Assembly: GCF_002797415.1 (NCBI RefSeq)
Contig: NZ_KZ454944.1
Span: 3,056,665-3,120,664, forward strand
Source: Bacillus alkalisoli
GTDB lineage: Bacteria; Bacillota; Bacilli; Bacillales; Bacillaceae_I
DNA: 64,000 nucleotides
Direction: 5' to 3'
Positions 49,225 through 57,694 of the stretch are shown here, one piece after another; the stretch's first letter is position 1, and each line of letters opens with the position of its first letter. The translations under genes and the position numbers were made by a program. The notes under the pieces were generated by a model, which worked only from the letters and a program-made list of their open reading frames with translations, searched no databases and was not told where the DNA came from.

Positions 49225-50073
49225 TTGTTTTATCATGTAAAAGATCTTCAATATAACGCAAAGCCCGAAAGACCCGATCCAATATTTGCAAAAAAGTTAC
49301 AAGAAATTTTAGGTGGACAATTTGGTGAAATATCTGTTGCGATGCAATATATGTTTCAAGGCTGGAACTTAAGAGGTAACGGGAAATACAAAGATTTATT
49401 AATGGACACTGGTGCTGAAGAGTTAGCCCATATTGAAATGCTTTCTACGATGATTGCTAGATTATTAGATGGGGCACCTGTTGGAGATTTGGAAAAAGCC
49501 GCTGAAAATCCAGTAATCGGTGCCATTCTTGGTGGGATGAATCCTCAACATGCCATAGTATCAGGTTTAGGAGCAATGCCAGTAAATAGTGTTGGTGTTC
49601 CTTGGAACGCTGGTTACATTATTGCTAGCGGCAACTTACTTGCTGATTTCCGAGCAAACTTAACAGCTGAATCTCAAGGTCGCCTTCAAGCAGTTAGACT
49701 ATATGAGCAAACGACAGATCGCGGTGTGAGAGACATGCTTTCATGGTTAATTGCTCGTGATTGCATGCATCAAAATCAATGGATTGCTGCCATTAAAGAA
49801 TTGGAAGCAAAAGAAAATGTTGTTGTACCAAGTACATTCCCAAAAGAGTTGGAAAAACAAGGAGTTTCATATACACTATTCAATTTATCAAGTGGTAATG
49901 AGAGTGCAACTGGTAGATGGGCACACGGAACAAGTATGGATGGGCTAGGAACATTCAATTACGTAGAGAACCCAGATCCACTAGCCAAAAGGCCTACCTT
50001 ACAACCAGCTCCACCTTACATGCACAATACACTACCACAAGTGTTACGTGAAGTACCACCTAACATGTATTAA
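49225..50073 (+). CDS. Manganese (non-heme) catalase
   Basis: 282 aa, cytosolic dimanganese catalase degrading H2O2. Ligands: Glu in GGQFGEISVAMQYMFQGWNL (near 35), Glu and His in TGAEELAHIEMLSTMIARLL (near 66-69), and Glu/His of the second half in WLIARDCMHQNQWIAAIKEL near 180. The start is TTG 49225, giving LFYHVKDLQYNAKPERPDPI as in other Bacillus Mn-catalases; the preceding GAGAGGTGTG acts as ribosome site. Upstream in-frame codons lack family similarity. The C-terminal part (YVENPDPLAKRP..) is the usual extension. Related CotJC-type spore proteins share the fold. A terminator follows. Confidence 0.94.
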   Translation: MFYHVKDLQYNAKPERPDPIFAKKLQEILGGQFGEISVAMQYMFQGWNLRGNGKYKDLLMDTGAEELAHIEMLSTMIARLLDGAPVGDLEKAAENPVIGAILGGMNPQHAIVSGLGAMPVNSVGVPWNAGYIIASGNLLADFRANLTAESQGRLQAVRLYEQTTDRGVRDMLSWLIARDCMHQNQWIAAIKELEAKENVVVPSTFPKELEKQGVSYTLFNLSSGNESATGRWAHGTSMDGLGTFNYVENPDPLAKRPTLQPAPPYMHNTLPQVLREVPPNMY

Positions 50074-50074
50074 A

Positions 50075-50117
50075 AGAAGGAAAAGCTGCCCAAATAAATG
50101 GAGCAGCTTTTCCTTCT
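50075..50117. terminator. Bidirectional terminator after Mn-catalase
   Basis: AGAAGGAAAAGCTGCC and GGAGCAGCTTTTCCTTCT pair around CAAATAAAT, with T/A-rich flanks on both sides. Lies between convergent genes. Confidence 0.88.
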
Positions 50118-50131
50118 TTAAAATAGTGTTA

Positions 50132-51022
50132 TCATGAAGTCAATACTCGACTTAAGTACGATAAAACAACCATAATGATAATCCCAACCATCATCATAGC
50201 CCCACCTTTTAACCTTTCTAACCTTATTAAAAAAGTAATAAGCCCAAACCCAATAAAACCAAATGAAACAGCATACAAGAATAGACTCAAGGTGAATAAA
50301 ATAACTTTCCAACCGCTCCCCTTATACGAAAAATCATACATACCAAAAACAAAGTCTTCTAGTAACTTCTCATATTCCTTATTTCCTAATTTTTCCGTAT
50401 TGTATCTTATCTGATACGATCCACCTTTTAATGCATTAAAAGATGCTACATAATAGTGCTCATTTTCTATTGATACTACTTCATAATTTACTTTCACATC
50501 GTTATAAAATCCTCGGTACGGTGCACTCAACTCTGATTCTGTATAAGTGCGGTCACTATACATGACACTAAAAATAACATCTTGAAGTTCTGAAAAACCG
50601 AATATAATATCTTCTTGCTCACGTACCTCTACTTGTAGATTATCACCTATATCTCTTACATAGTAAAAAGTAGTATCTACCCCGCCCTGGTCATTTGGTG
50701 TTTTTTGAACATATTTAATAATATAATCATCATATTCTGATATAAAAACACTATATCCATAAATATCCTTTAACGATTCACTAGCATTAAAACTCCGTAC
50801 ACTTTCTTCTTTTGTCGAAAACAAACTTGGGACTAAAACAATAAATAATAGAAATGCTACTGCTACTGCCACATAATAGTTGAAGGGCGGACGTCGTTTC
50901 GGAGCTTGTTGTAATGAACGGAGTATTCTTTGTTTCTCAGTTGGAGAAACTTTTACATCATGTAAAATAGATCGATTCCACCTACTCTTTAGTCCTTTGA
51001 ACTTTTCATCCATGCATCCCAC
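50132..51022 (-). CDS. Putative membrane-bound anti-sigma factor
   Basis: 296 aa. N-terminal cytosolic ~45 residues (EKFKGLKSRWNRSILHDVKV, EKQRILRSLQQAPKRRPPF), TM1 YYVAVAVAFLLFIVLVPSLF (near 48-67), an outside domain of ~160 residues and two C-terminal TM helices (VILFTLSLFLYAVSFGFIGF, MMMVGIIIMVVLSYLSRVL). It overlaps the sigma gene by 17 bp in the order sigma then inhibitor. No HxxxCxxC zinc motif. The N-terminal layout of charged tail, RRPP then TM matches that of the 26025 and 63492 products, suggesting a common anti-sigma type. Confidence 0.72.
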   Translation of the reverse strand: MGCMDEKFKGLKSRWNRSILHDVKVSPTEKQRILRSLQQAPKRRPPFNYYVAVAVAFLLFIVLVPSLFSTKEESVRSFNASESLKDIYGYSVFISEYDDYIIKYVQKTPNDQGGVDTTFYYVRDIGDNLQVEVREQEDIIFGFSELQDVIFSVMYSDRTYTESELSAPYRGFYNDVKVNYEVVSIENEHYYVASFNALKGGSYQIRYNTEKLGNKEYEKLLEDFVFGMYDFSYKGSGWKVILFTLSLFLYAVSFGFIGFGLITFLIRLERLKGGAMMMVGIIIMVVLSYLSRVLTS

Positions 51023-51533
51023 TTCCCTTCAACATCTCTTTTAATTTCTGCCTTGCCCGATGTAACCTCGTTTTAACCGTATTCACTTTTACACCTAGTA
51101 ACGAACTAATCTCTTCAATATGTAATTCTTCATAATAAAAAAGGATAATAACCTCACGAAACTGGATTGGTAACTTCATTACTTGTTCATATAAGAGGAT
51201 ATCTTCCTCATTCTCAATTAGAACATGCTCTGGCGTAGTCTGATTTATGTTTATGGAACTTACCTTTTCTTTAAAAATAAGGTTACGAAAACTCCACCTC
51301 TTTAATGTATCTTTACATTTGTTAATCGTTATCTTAACTAACCAAGTTTTGTAGCTGCTTTCCATTCGAAAGTTATTTATATTTTTATAGCAAGAAACAA
51401 AAACATCTTGAAGAATGTCTTCTGCTAATGCATGATCTTTGATATACATGTAAGCTAATCTCTTTAAATCAGTGCCATATTCATCGATTAGTGATTCCAT
51501 TAGCTCATGATTTTCTAACTTGTTGTTCTCCAT
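51006..51533 (-). CDS. ECF-type RNA polymerase sigma factor
   Basis: 175 aa. Region 2: YGTDLKRLAYMYIKDHALAE, DILQDVFVSCYKNINNFRME, SSYKTWLVKITINKCKDTLK. Region 4: LPIQFREVIILFYYEELHIE, EISSLLGVKVNTVKTRLHRA near 130-155. I chose ATG 51533 (MENNKLENHELMESLIDEYG) after AGAAAGGGGGAAGCGG; a longer in-frame start at 51581 is not supported. The C-terminal RARQKLKEMLKGSGMHG ends as the anti-sigma gene begins (17-bp overlap). SigV/SigX-like by size. Regulon unknown. Confidence 0.93.
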   Translation of the reverse strand: MENNKLENHELMESLIDEYGTDLKRLAYMYIKDHALAEDILQDVFVSCYKNINNFRMESSYKTWLVKITINKCKDTLKRWSFRNLIFKEKVSSININQTTPEHVLIENEEDILLYEQVMKLPIQFREVIILFYYEELHIEEISSLLGVKVNTVKTRLHRARQKLKEMLKGSGMHG

Positions 51534-51654
51534 CCGCTTCCCCCTTTCTTTCATAAAATAGACGACGCTACACAAGTTCAAGTTCCCATTTTCTCAAATA
51601 AAAGGTTTTTTGTTGTGTTTATAGAATTATTAACGTACAGAGGTGAACAAGAGT

Positions 51655-52266
51655 ATGAAATTATTAATGACTTCCAGCGGTTTTTATACAGATGAAATTA
51701 AAGAGGCGTTTTTCGAACTAATAGAAGACTCACCTCTTAACTTAAATGCAGTTATAATCACTACCGCTTCCGCTCAAAAAGAAAATAATCGCTTTGCCAA
51801 AAAGGCACATCAAGAATTCAAAGAAATGGGATTTCAGAAAGTACAATTTTTAGACGTGGAAACGGACGATGCCTCTTCTCTTCTAGACTACCATGTACTA
51901 TACATTAATGGTGGGAATCCATTCCATTTACTAATGAATTTGAAAAAAAGTGGTGCCAGTAACATCTTGAAAAATTTAGCAAAGGAAAACGTAGTAATAG
52001 TAGGGGTTAGTGCTGGAGCAATGGTATTAGGCAGCAACATTCAAGTTGCACAATTTTTTACACCAGAAATGAACACAACTAAGTTAAAGAAGTTAGATGC
52101 ATTAAAGCTAACAGACAAATTAGTCTTCCCTCACTATGACAGAGAAGATTTATTCCGAAACAAAAAGAGTTTAACGATTGAACAGCGATTATTGCAATTC
52201 GAACAAAAAATGGGTCAGCAAGTTATTCGGTTAAAAGATGATGAATTTGTTTTGATAAAGGATTAG
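51655..52266 (+). CDS. Peptidase E / S51-like amidotransferase-fold protein
   Basis: 203 aa. Class I glutamine amidotransferase-like fold of the S51 (PepE/YgaJ) type. LLMTSSGFYTDEIKEAFFEL at the start, YINGGNPFHLLMNLKKSG near 88-105, nucleophile Ser in NVVIVGVSAGAMVLGSNIQV near 125-130, FPHYDREDLF near 166, which supplies the usual His. I chose ATG 51655, which follows GAGGTGAACAAGAGT; GTG 51643 is inside the ribosome site. It probably cleaves small dipeptides; activity unverified. Confidence 0.87.
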   Translation: MKLLMTSSGFYTDEIKEAFFELIEDSPLNLNAVIITTASAQKENNRFAKKAHQEFKEMGFQKVQFLDVETDDASSLLDYHVLYINGGNPFHLLMNLKKSGASNILKNLAKENVVIVGVSAGAMVLGSNIQVAQFFTPEMNTTKLKKLDALKLTDKLVFPHYDREDLFRNKKSLTIEQRLLQFEQKMGQQVIRLKDDEFVLIKD

Positions 52267-52476
52267 TCAATCGAGGTTATACTTGCTCCGTTATTTTTAA
52301 GAAAATAGTCTATAACTTTGCAGTTAATAGGTTTTGGAATATATTTTTTTACACTTGTAAAGAAATTTATTTGCTTTTCTTAAGGGGTAAATTTTTTGCT
52401 TCTGATAAACACAAAACTACATCAGTTTGGCTTACTTTCTGTAGGCTAAGTTTATTTATTTCACCAATCCTTTTAT

Positions 52477-52508
52477 AAAAAATAACCCTATCTCTAAGGT
52501 TATTTTTT
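52477..52508. terminator. Bidirectional terminator
   Basis: AAAAAATAACCC..AAGGTTATTTTTT hairpin with loop TATCTCT between the convergent peptidase gene and the VOC gene. The ~210 bp before it are AT-rich, with no element recognised. Confidence 0.78.
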
Positions 52509-52511
52509 ATA

Positions 52512-52943
52512 TTAAAAGCTTAACATTGCCCCACGTTCATCAAAAACAGAGGAAGGGTTCCAAGCGACTTCCCATAAATTATTTTCCGGGTCCGCGAAAT
52601 AGGCCGTTCTTCCGCCCCAAAACGCATCACTTGGTTCACGAAGAATCTTTCCACCAGCTTGTCTAACTGCTTCTATCGTTGTACCCACATCTTCTACTGA
52701 ATCTACATTTATAGCAAATGTGACACCACGAAACGATTCTATATCTTTACTAATCTCCACTCCAGCATCTTTTGCTAATTCTTCAATTGGAAAAATGGAG
52801 AGAATAACACCAGCTGTTTTAAATACTGCATAATTGTCGGAGCTTATTTCTCCTTCTTCCCAGCCAAATTTTTGATAAAATGCGCGTAAAGCTGGTAAGT
52901 CTACTGCCCCGATTGTTAATAAACTAACTCTTTGTGGGATCAT
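52512..52943 (-). CDS. VOC-superfamily protein (glyoxalase/bleomycin-resistance fold)
   Basis: 143 aa, two beta-alpha-beta-beta-beta modules. RVSLLTIGAVDLPALRAFYQ at the start, FGWEEGEISSDNYAVFKTAG near 27, FRGVTFAINVDSVEDVGTTI near 70, PSDAFWGGRTAYFADPENNL near 103, ending WEVAWNPSSVFDERGAMLSF. The metal-ligand Glu in NLWEVAW is present. Many VOC enzymes handle thiols, glyoxal or antibiotics, so substrate is unknown. ATG follows AAAGGAGATGTAAAG. Confidence 0.88.
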   Translation of the reverse strand: MIPQRVSLLTIGAVDLPALRAFYQKFGWEEGEISSDNYAVFKTAGVILSIFPIEELAKDAGVEISKDIESFRGVTFAINVDSVEDVGTTIEAVRQAGGKILREPSDAFWGGRTAYFADPENNLWEVAWNPSSVFDERGAMLSF

Positions 52944-52966
52944 ACTTTACATCTCCTTTTATTTAT

Positions 52967-53296
52967 CTATATAGTTGTTGCAAATGAATTTTCAATTAAT
53001 TTGATAGTTACCCCTTCAATGTTAGACATTTTCAATGCAATTTCAAACCTTCTATTTAACGTTTCTTTCATTTCTGAATAAACTTTATCCTCAAGAGAGT
53101 TTTGCCATGCAAATTGCATGTAAAAAATATCTTTCTCTCCCAAGCTTAGAGGATTGAAAGCTAATCCAATCCCAGTAATTTGTGCATTAGCTGGTGCAGC
53201 TATGTTTAAGAAAAGTACTTCTAGTAGCTTCAATTCCCTCTCCGTAAAGTCATTTTCATTCACTTGTACCTTAACGTCCACTGTTGCTATATTCAA
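52967..53296 (-). CDS. Hypothetical protein
   Basis: 109 aa from TTG 53296 (preceded by AAAGGTGGAATAGA). Main segments: VDVKVQVNENDFTERELKLL, EVLFLNIAAPANAQITGIGL, AFNPLSLGEKDIFYMQFAWQ, EMKETLNRRFEIALKMSNIE, GVTIKLIENSFATTI. Mixed alpha/beta, no signal or TM. A longer start GTG 53317 overlaps the upstream GNAT stop. It lies between a GNAT and a VOC gene on the same strand, all closely spaced, so an operon is likely. No family recognised. Confidence 0.6.
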   Translation of the reverse strand: MNIATVDVKVQVNENDFTERELKLLEVLFLNIAAPANAQITGIGLAFNPLSLGEKDIFYMQFAWQNSLEDKVYSEMKETLNRRFEIALKMSNIEGVTIKLIENSFATTI

Positions 53297-53316
53297 ATCT
53301 ATTCCACCTTTATTCA

Positions 53317-54126
53317 CTACTCAGTAATGAATGAAAACTCTCTAATTTTCCCACACACCTTAAATCCTAAGTCTTGATAGATTTTGTTAGAAGTAGGATT
53401 CTGAACATCGGCATATAACATTGGTGTTAGTCCATCTCGTTCAATTCCCCGACACACTTCATGAACTAAAGCACTTGCATAACCTTTTTTACGCTGTTGA
53501 GGTGGTGTATACACACTGTTTATTCTGGCATGTCGTGGTGACCGATGTGAAACATTTGTCATGGAAACAGGGATTCCGTCTACAACCCATATATAAAGAT
53601 TTCCAGTATCTATGATTTTTTTTGCCTTACCAAGTAGCGTTATAGGATCAACTTCCAATCCATGACCATCTAAATAAAATCCAGAAAGAAATTGTGCAAT
53701 ATATTCCACATCATTATCCGAAGGAAGCTTCATTTCTCCTTGTACCGTTTTAGGAGGTAAAACTTCCGTTCGTTCATATGCTTCCATTTCCATCGTTAAT
53801 GAGTATGATTTATTATTCCTTCTTGCATACTCATCTGCAAAATAATTGGCTAGATTTGGTTCCGCCGTGATACCAGGAATTTTTACGTGAGCTAAAAAGG
53901 ATAAGAGTTTGTTAACTAACTCATTTTTTTCTTCTTCTTTGGTTTTTTTATCCATCCATAGCCAAGGATTATTTCCTGGTGTTTGTGCGTAAATTAAGTT
54001 GCCATCTCTAGACATATATCTTATGGCATTGTCACCTTCTAATATTCGGTGAATGATATTGTACTGGACTTCGTTATGTATGAAAGAGGTTTTTTCTAAG
54101 TCATTAGTATCGAATATTTGAAACAT
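53317..54126 (-). CDS. GNAT acetyltransferase
   Basis: 269 aa. The N-terminal ~130 residues form a domain of unknown role (FIHNEVQYNIIHRILEGDNA, NPWLWMDKKTKEEEKNELVN, LAHVKIPGITAEPNLANYFA). The C-terminal GNAT core has EYIAQFLSGFYLDGHGLEVD, LYIWVVDGIPVSMTNVSHRS, INSVYTPPQQRKKGYASALV (acetyl-CoA loop near 210-228) and ADVQNPTSNKIYQDLGFKVC near 240. Substrate unknown. It precedes the 109-aa and VOC genes. Confidence 0.88.
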   Translation of the reverse strand: MFQIFDTNDLEKTSFIHNEVQYNIIHRILEGDNAIRYMSRDGNLIYAQTPGNNPWLWMDKKTKEEEKNELVNKLLSFLAHVKIPGITAEPNLANYFADEYARRNNKSYSLTMEMEAYERTEVLPPKTVQGEMKLPSDNDVEYIAQFLSGFYLDGHGLEVDPITLLGKAKKIIDTGNLYIWVVDGIPVSMTNVSHRSPRHARINSVYTPPQQRKKGYASALVHEVCRGIERDGLTPMLYADVQNPTSNKIYQDLGFKVCGKIREFSFITE

Positions 54127-54291
54127 ACTATGAACTCCTTTATTGATTAACTATCCCTTACATTTCTACATTTGAATTACATTTCCTTTAAATTATTTGA
54201 AATTCCACATTACACATTGACTTCTGATGCCATAAAACATACGATATAAGTATCAATAAAATTTGATTAATTCTTTGAAGAAGGTGATTTT

Positions 54292-54609
54292 ATGAAACAA
54301 GAAATCTTTATACAGGACATCTCGAAAGATAAAATCTTCGCTTCGTATGAAAGTAAGTTTAAAGCTCTTGCTGATAAAAAACGTCTACAAATTATGAACA
54401 TTTTAACGGAAAAAGGTGCAATGTGTGTTTGTGATTTAGCGCCTATGATAGGTATGGCGCAGTCGAAGTTATCTTATCATTTAAAGATTTTGCTAGATGC
54501 AGGGATTATTACGAAGGAAACACGTGGAACGTGGAGTTATTACGATCTAAATCAAAAAGAAATTAATAATCTGTTGTCGGAAGAGTTGTGTTGTTTGTTT
54601 CGAAAGTGA
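54292..54609 (+). CDS. ArsR-family regulator (orphan)
   Basis: 105 aa winged-helix repressor. FKALADKKRLQIMNILTEKG, the metal-site Cys pair in AMCVCDLAPMIGMAQSKLSY near 45-60, LLDAGIITKETRGTWSYYDL and a C-terminal pair of Cys in EELCCLFRK. CVC in alpha-3 is the ArsR As(III) site type. It stands alone, convergent to the ars operon (end of hesB-like gene at 54743), with a bidirectional terminator between. It may co-regulate the ars genes or another locus. The ATG follows GAAGAAGGTGATTTT. Confidence 0.9.
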   Translation: MKQEIFIQDISKDKIFASYESKFKALADKKRLQIMNILTEKGAMCVCDLAPMIGMAQSKLSYHLKILLDAGIITKETRGTWSYYDLNQKEINNLLSEELCCLFRK

Positions 54610-54677
54610 TGAATTGTGGCAAGGAATTATAGAGATTGTGTCCATTCACATTTCTTGGCGCGCACAGAGAAAACAAT

Positions 54678-54722
54678 AAAAAGAGTAGTCAAAGGCCAAA
54701 TTCAGCTGTGACTACTCTTTTT
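54678..54722. terminator. Bidirectional terminator
   Basis: AAAAAGAGTAGTC and GACTACTCTTTTT pair around AAAGGCCAAATTCAGCTGT. It ends both the orphan ArsR gene and the ars operon. Confidence 0.92.
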
Positions 54723-54742
54723 AAATATTATATGAGTACTTA

Positions 54743-55021
54743 CTAGCAACAACCATCCGCACCAATTAACACTAAGCCTGTGCCATTTTCCGATTCTTCT
54801 AGATCTAAAACTAGTCCTTCCACTTTCACAATGTGTTCTTCCATCGCAACTACAACTCCGTTGATTGTTTCAACGTGATCGTTTTCTTCTGGTGCATCAA
54901 GTGAAAGAGCAAACTGTGGTCCACAGCACCCATCTACTTCAAACAAGCGAATTCCTTCCGCTCCATTTTCTTTCAATACAGTTTGAATCATTTCTTTCGC
55001 ATTATCTGTTATCTGTAACAT
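54743..55021 (-). CDS. HesB/IscA-like (ErpA-like) protein of ars operon
   Basis: 92 aa. ITDNAKEMIQTVLKENGAEG, IRLFEVDGCCGPQFALSLDA near 24-43 and IGADGCC at the C-terminus. The GCC pairs at residues 31-33 and 90-92 replace the three Cys of IscA-type carriers. Such HesB-like proteins with terminal GC/CC (some with selenocysteine) accompany ars genes in some Firmicutes. A role in Fe-S delivery or As(III) binding is plausible. It is the last gene of the ars operon. Confidence 0.82.
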   Translation of the reverse strand: MLQITDNAKEMIQTVLKENGAEGIRLFEVDGCCGPQFALSLDAPEENDHVETINGVVVAMEEHIVKVEGLVLDLEESENGTGLVLIGADGCC

Positions 55022-55039
55022 GTAAAATCCATTCCCCTC

Positions 55040-55465
55040 TTATTTCCCGTAAACTCTCCCTAAAGCTTCTTTCATTTCAGGTTTTACGTTAATTTTTGGA
55101 CGAGCTTTTTTAGCAATTTTCTCTGCCTCTTCCATTGTAGTAGCTTCGCCTAAGGATAGCAATGTGCCGATTGCGACTGTACCTGTACGATTGCTGCCTC
55201 CTTGACAATGGAAGTAAATATTCTTTCCTTCGTTGTATGCTTTTACAACGTGATCAACAGAAGTCTTAATGGATTCATCTTGATCTGCTGCATCATCTAC
55301 AATCGGGCTATGCAAGCGAGTGTACGTAACCTCTTCATTTGGCGCTTCCGCACGTAAATCGTACACAACGTCTACTTTTTCGTTATTCAACATATCTTGT
55401 ACGTCATCTGCTCCACCTATAAAAATGCGACCTTTAATAAGTTCATGATAGTTTTTGTTATCCAT
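55040..55465 (-). CDS. Dual-specificity/PTP-like phosphatase of ars operon
   Basis: 141 aa. The active-site loop HCQGGSNRTG near 92-101 (HCxxGxxR) follows IYF; the general acid Asp is probably in LHSPIVDDAADQDES. KGRIFIGGADDVQDMLNNEK at the start resembles dual-specificity phosphatases such as the Cdc14/PRL-like group. It lies between arsA and the HesB-like gene (11 bp and 18 bp gaps). Members are known next to ars genes in Bacillus but the role is unclear; the Cys loop could be a target for arsenite. Confidence 0.82.
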   Translation of the reverse strand: MDNKNYHELIKGRIFIGGADDVQDMLNNEKVDVVYDLRAEAPNEEVTYTRLHSPIVDDAADQDESIKTSVDHVVKAYNEGKNIYFHCQGGSNRTGTVAIGTLLSLGEATTMEEAEKIAKKARPKINVKPEMKEALGRVYGK

Positions 55466-55476
55466 TGATGTTCCTC

Positions 55477-57243
55477 CTAATGGGAATAGTCTTTTAATTT
55501 TTCATAGCCTATTTTTTCTTCTTTCATCCATGGTACTATGGCACACTTCTCAGCTAGTTCGTCGCTCACCTTTTGTAACCAAAAGAGTTCCGAAGCTGCT
55601 TTTCCACTCAATACTGGGTCTTTTGTTCCTGTTGCATACATACTCTGATTCATGACCCACCATGTAGGTTGAATGCTGGCTCGCTTTAAGTCTTCTTGCA
55701 ATCGGGCTGCTTCTAACACTGGCGTTGCTTCAGCTAAACTTACAATTACAACAGCCGTCTCTTGTTCATTTCTTAGTTTTGGAAGTAGTTTTGTTACACT
55801 TTCTGGCACTTCTCCTGTAGACCTAGAAATTTCCTTGCTATAAGACTGAGCAGCATCAAGCAGCAGTAGCGTATGTCCTGTTGGAGCCGTATCTATGACA
55901 ACTATTTCATTATCTGACTTTGCTACCACATCCGCAAATGCACGAAATACTGCAATTTCCTCTGTACATGGAGAATTTAAGTCTTCTTGTAAATAGGCTA
56001 GTCCTTCTTCATCCAAATCTGGAGCCGCTTTAGCCATAACCTCTGCCTTATATGCTTCCACTTGTTGCTTAGGATCGATACTACTAATAGTTAGCCTCTC
56101 GTTCATAGCGCTTTGTTGGAACTGATAATGGACGTGACTAGCTGGATCGGTTGTTGTTAAATGAACTTGGTGTCCTTTTTCTGCTAATCCTACTGCAATA
56201 GCAGATGCAATCGTCGTTTTTCCTACTCCACCTTTACCCATTGTAAAAATGATTCTCTTATTACTCTCTGAGAAATCTTGAATAACATCCTTCAATCCTG
56301 GTAGCTCTATATTGTTTTCTATTAAAGCCTTTTCCACTAAGGTATCTTCATTACGAAAAAGTTTCCTTAAGTTATTTACACCAGTTAAAGAAAACGAAAC
56401 AAATGGTAATCTGTAAACGTTCTTTTGGAGAAATGACTTAGGTAACATACTTAAAGCTTCCCTTTGTCTATTATAGAAAGCAGTAGACACTTCGTCCTCT
56501 TCTATTCTTTCTGTTAAAAGGCCATTCACAATCAACAGTTGATTTTGCATGCCAATTTCTCTTAACTCTACCGATGCCCTACTCGCTTCCCTAATAGAAG
56601 ATTGCTCTGGCCTTGTTACAAGCACTAATGTCGTTTTGCTCTCATCAGACAGCTCAGCTACTGTTTTTCCGTAAGCATCTTTTTTATCACCTAGTCCAGA
56701 AAGAGGACCTAAGCATGAAGCTCCATGCGTACTTTCTTCTAAAAAACCGCTCCAAGCAGTCGGTAATTGTAGTAATCGAAGAGTGTGTCCTGTAGGTGCA
56801 GTATCGAAAATAATATGGTCATAATTAGATACAATTCCCGAGTCTGTCAATAGACTAGTAAACTCATCAAAAGCAGCGATTTCAACCGTACATGCACCTG
56901 ATAATTGCTCTTCCATTGTCGCAACTACAGCTTCTGGCAATTTCCCTCTATAAGGCCCTACTACTTTTTCACGATACAGCCTAGCAGATTCCTCTGGGTC
57001 TAAATTGCTCGCATATAAGTTACTTACAGTTGGGATAGATTGAGGTGTATTGGTTAACTCGACACCAAAAACATCTTGTAGGTTTGATGCTGGATCTGTA
57101 CTAATTAAAAGCACCTTTTTTCCACTGTCTGCTAACGCGACCGCCGTTGCACTTGCAGTGGACGTTTTTCCAACTCCACCTTTACCTGTAAAAAATAAAA
57201 ATGGCGTACTTACTATCTCCGTTGGTTGAAAAGATGGAAACAT
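55477..57243 (-). CDS. arsA: ArsA, arsenical pump-driving ATPase
   Basis: 588-aa ATPase with two homologous halves that energise ArsB. Walker A of half 1 is FFTGKGGVGKTSTASATAVA near 18, half 2 FTMGKGGVGKTTIASAIAVG near 333. DTAPTGHTLRLLQLP near 148 and DTAPTGHTLLLLDAAQ near 460 are the signal-transduction motifs. Cys residues for the metalloid site appear in LSGACTVEIA near 113 and DLNSPCTEEIAVF near 422. Full-length, so the pump is the ATP-driven type. The start is 22 bp after arsD. Confidence 0.96.
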   Translation of the reverse strand: MFPSFQPTEIVSTPFLFFTGKGGVGKTSTASATAVALADSGKKVLLISTDPASNLQDVFGVELTNTPQSIPTVSNLYASNLDPEESARLYREKVVGPYRGKLPEAVVATMEEQLSGACTVEIAAFDEFTSLLTDSGIVSNYDHIIFDTAPTGHTLRLLQLPTAWSGFLEESTHGASCLGPLSGLGDKKDAYGKTVAELSDESKTTLVLVTRPEQSSIREASRASVELREIGMQNQLLIVNGLLTERIEEDEVSTAFYNRQREALSMLPKSFLQKNVYRLPFVSFSLTGVNNLRKLFRNEDTLVEKALIENNIELPGLKDVIQDFSESNKRIIFTMGKGGVGKTTIASAIAVGLAEKGHQVHLTTTDPASHVHYQFQQSAMNERLTISSIDPKQQVEAYKAEVMAKAAPDLDEEGLAYLQEDLNSPCTEEIAVFRAFADVVAKSDNEIVVIDTAPTGHTLLLLDAAQSYSKEISRSTGEVPESVTKLLPKLRNEQETAVVIVSLAEATPVLEAARLQEDLKRASIQPTWWVMNQSMYATGTKDPVLSGKAASELFWLQKVSDELAEKCAIVPWMKEEKIGYEKLKDYSH

Positions 57244-57265
57244 TGAAATTTCACTTCTTTCTTCC

Positions 57266-57625
57266 TTATTTTTTCATGTTTAATGATAATCGAATACGCG
57301 GTTTTTCTGTTAACTCTTCTGGTGTTACTTGCAACCAGTCAGCAAGTTCTTCATTTGTTGGGTATGTTCCTACTTTTACAGCTTTTCCATCTAGTAAGAT
57401 GACTGGTAAAGCATCTGGACCTTTTTCATGAAGTAATGCGTTTACTTCACTGTTTTCCGTAAATTTATCCGGATCGTTTGTTAATTGATAACGTTTAATA
57501 TCAAAGCCCTTTTTTTCTAGAGAATAAACAGCAGATGCAAGTCTAGTTAGTTCTGGGTCCACACTTGGGCCACAAACTCCAGTAGAACAGCACATTGCTG
57601 GGTCATAAATTTCAATTTTACTCAT
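57266..57625 (-). CDS. arsD: ArsD, arsenic metallochaperone
   Basis: 119 aa, thioredoxin-fold chaperone passing As(III) to ArsA, with weak repressor activity. IEIYDPAMCCSTGVCGPSVD at the start carries Cys12, Cys13 and Cys18, the metalloid site; LTRLASAVYSLEKKGFDIKR, ENSEVNALLHEKGPDALPVI and GTYPTNEELADWLQVTPEEL follow as in characterised ArsD. ArsD and ArsA adjacent is the usual arrangement. ATG follows AGGAGGTAAAGGT. Confidence 0.96.
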   Translation of the reverse strand: MSKIEIYDPAMCCSTGVCGPSVDPELTRLASAVYSLEKKGFDIKRYQLTNDPDKFTENSEVNALLHEKGPDALPVILLDGKAVKVGTYPTNEELADWLQVTPEELTEKPRIRLSLNMKK

Positions 57626-57659
57626 TACCTTTACCTCCTAATTTTCTTATAATAGGAAA

Positions 57660-57681
57660 GCCAAGAGAATGTTCCCTTGGC
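57660..57681 (-). other. Intercistronic hairpin between arsC and arsD
   Basis: GCCAAGAGAATGTTCCCTTGGC (split into its arms GCCAAGAG and CCCTTGGC around AATGTT); minus strand then reads TTTCC, not a T-run. It could be a processing or attenuation site. Confidence 0.45.
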
Positions 57682-57694
57682 TACATTGATTGTA

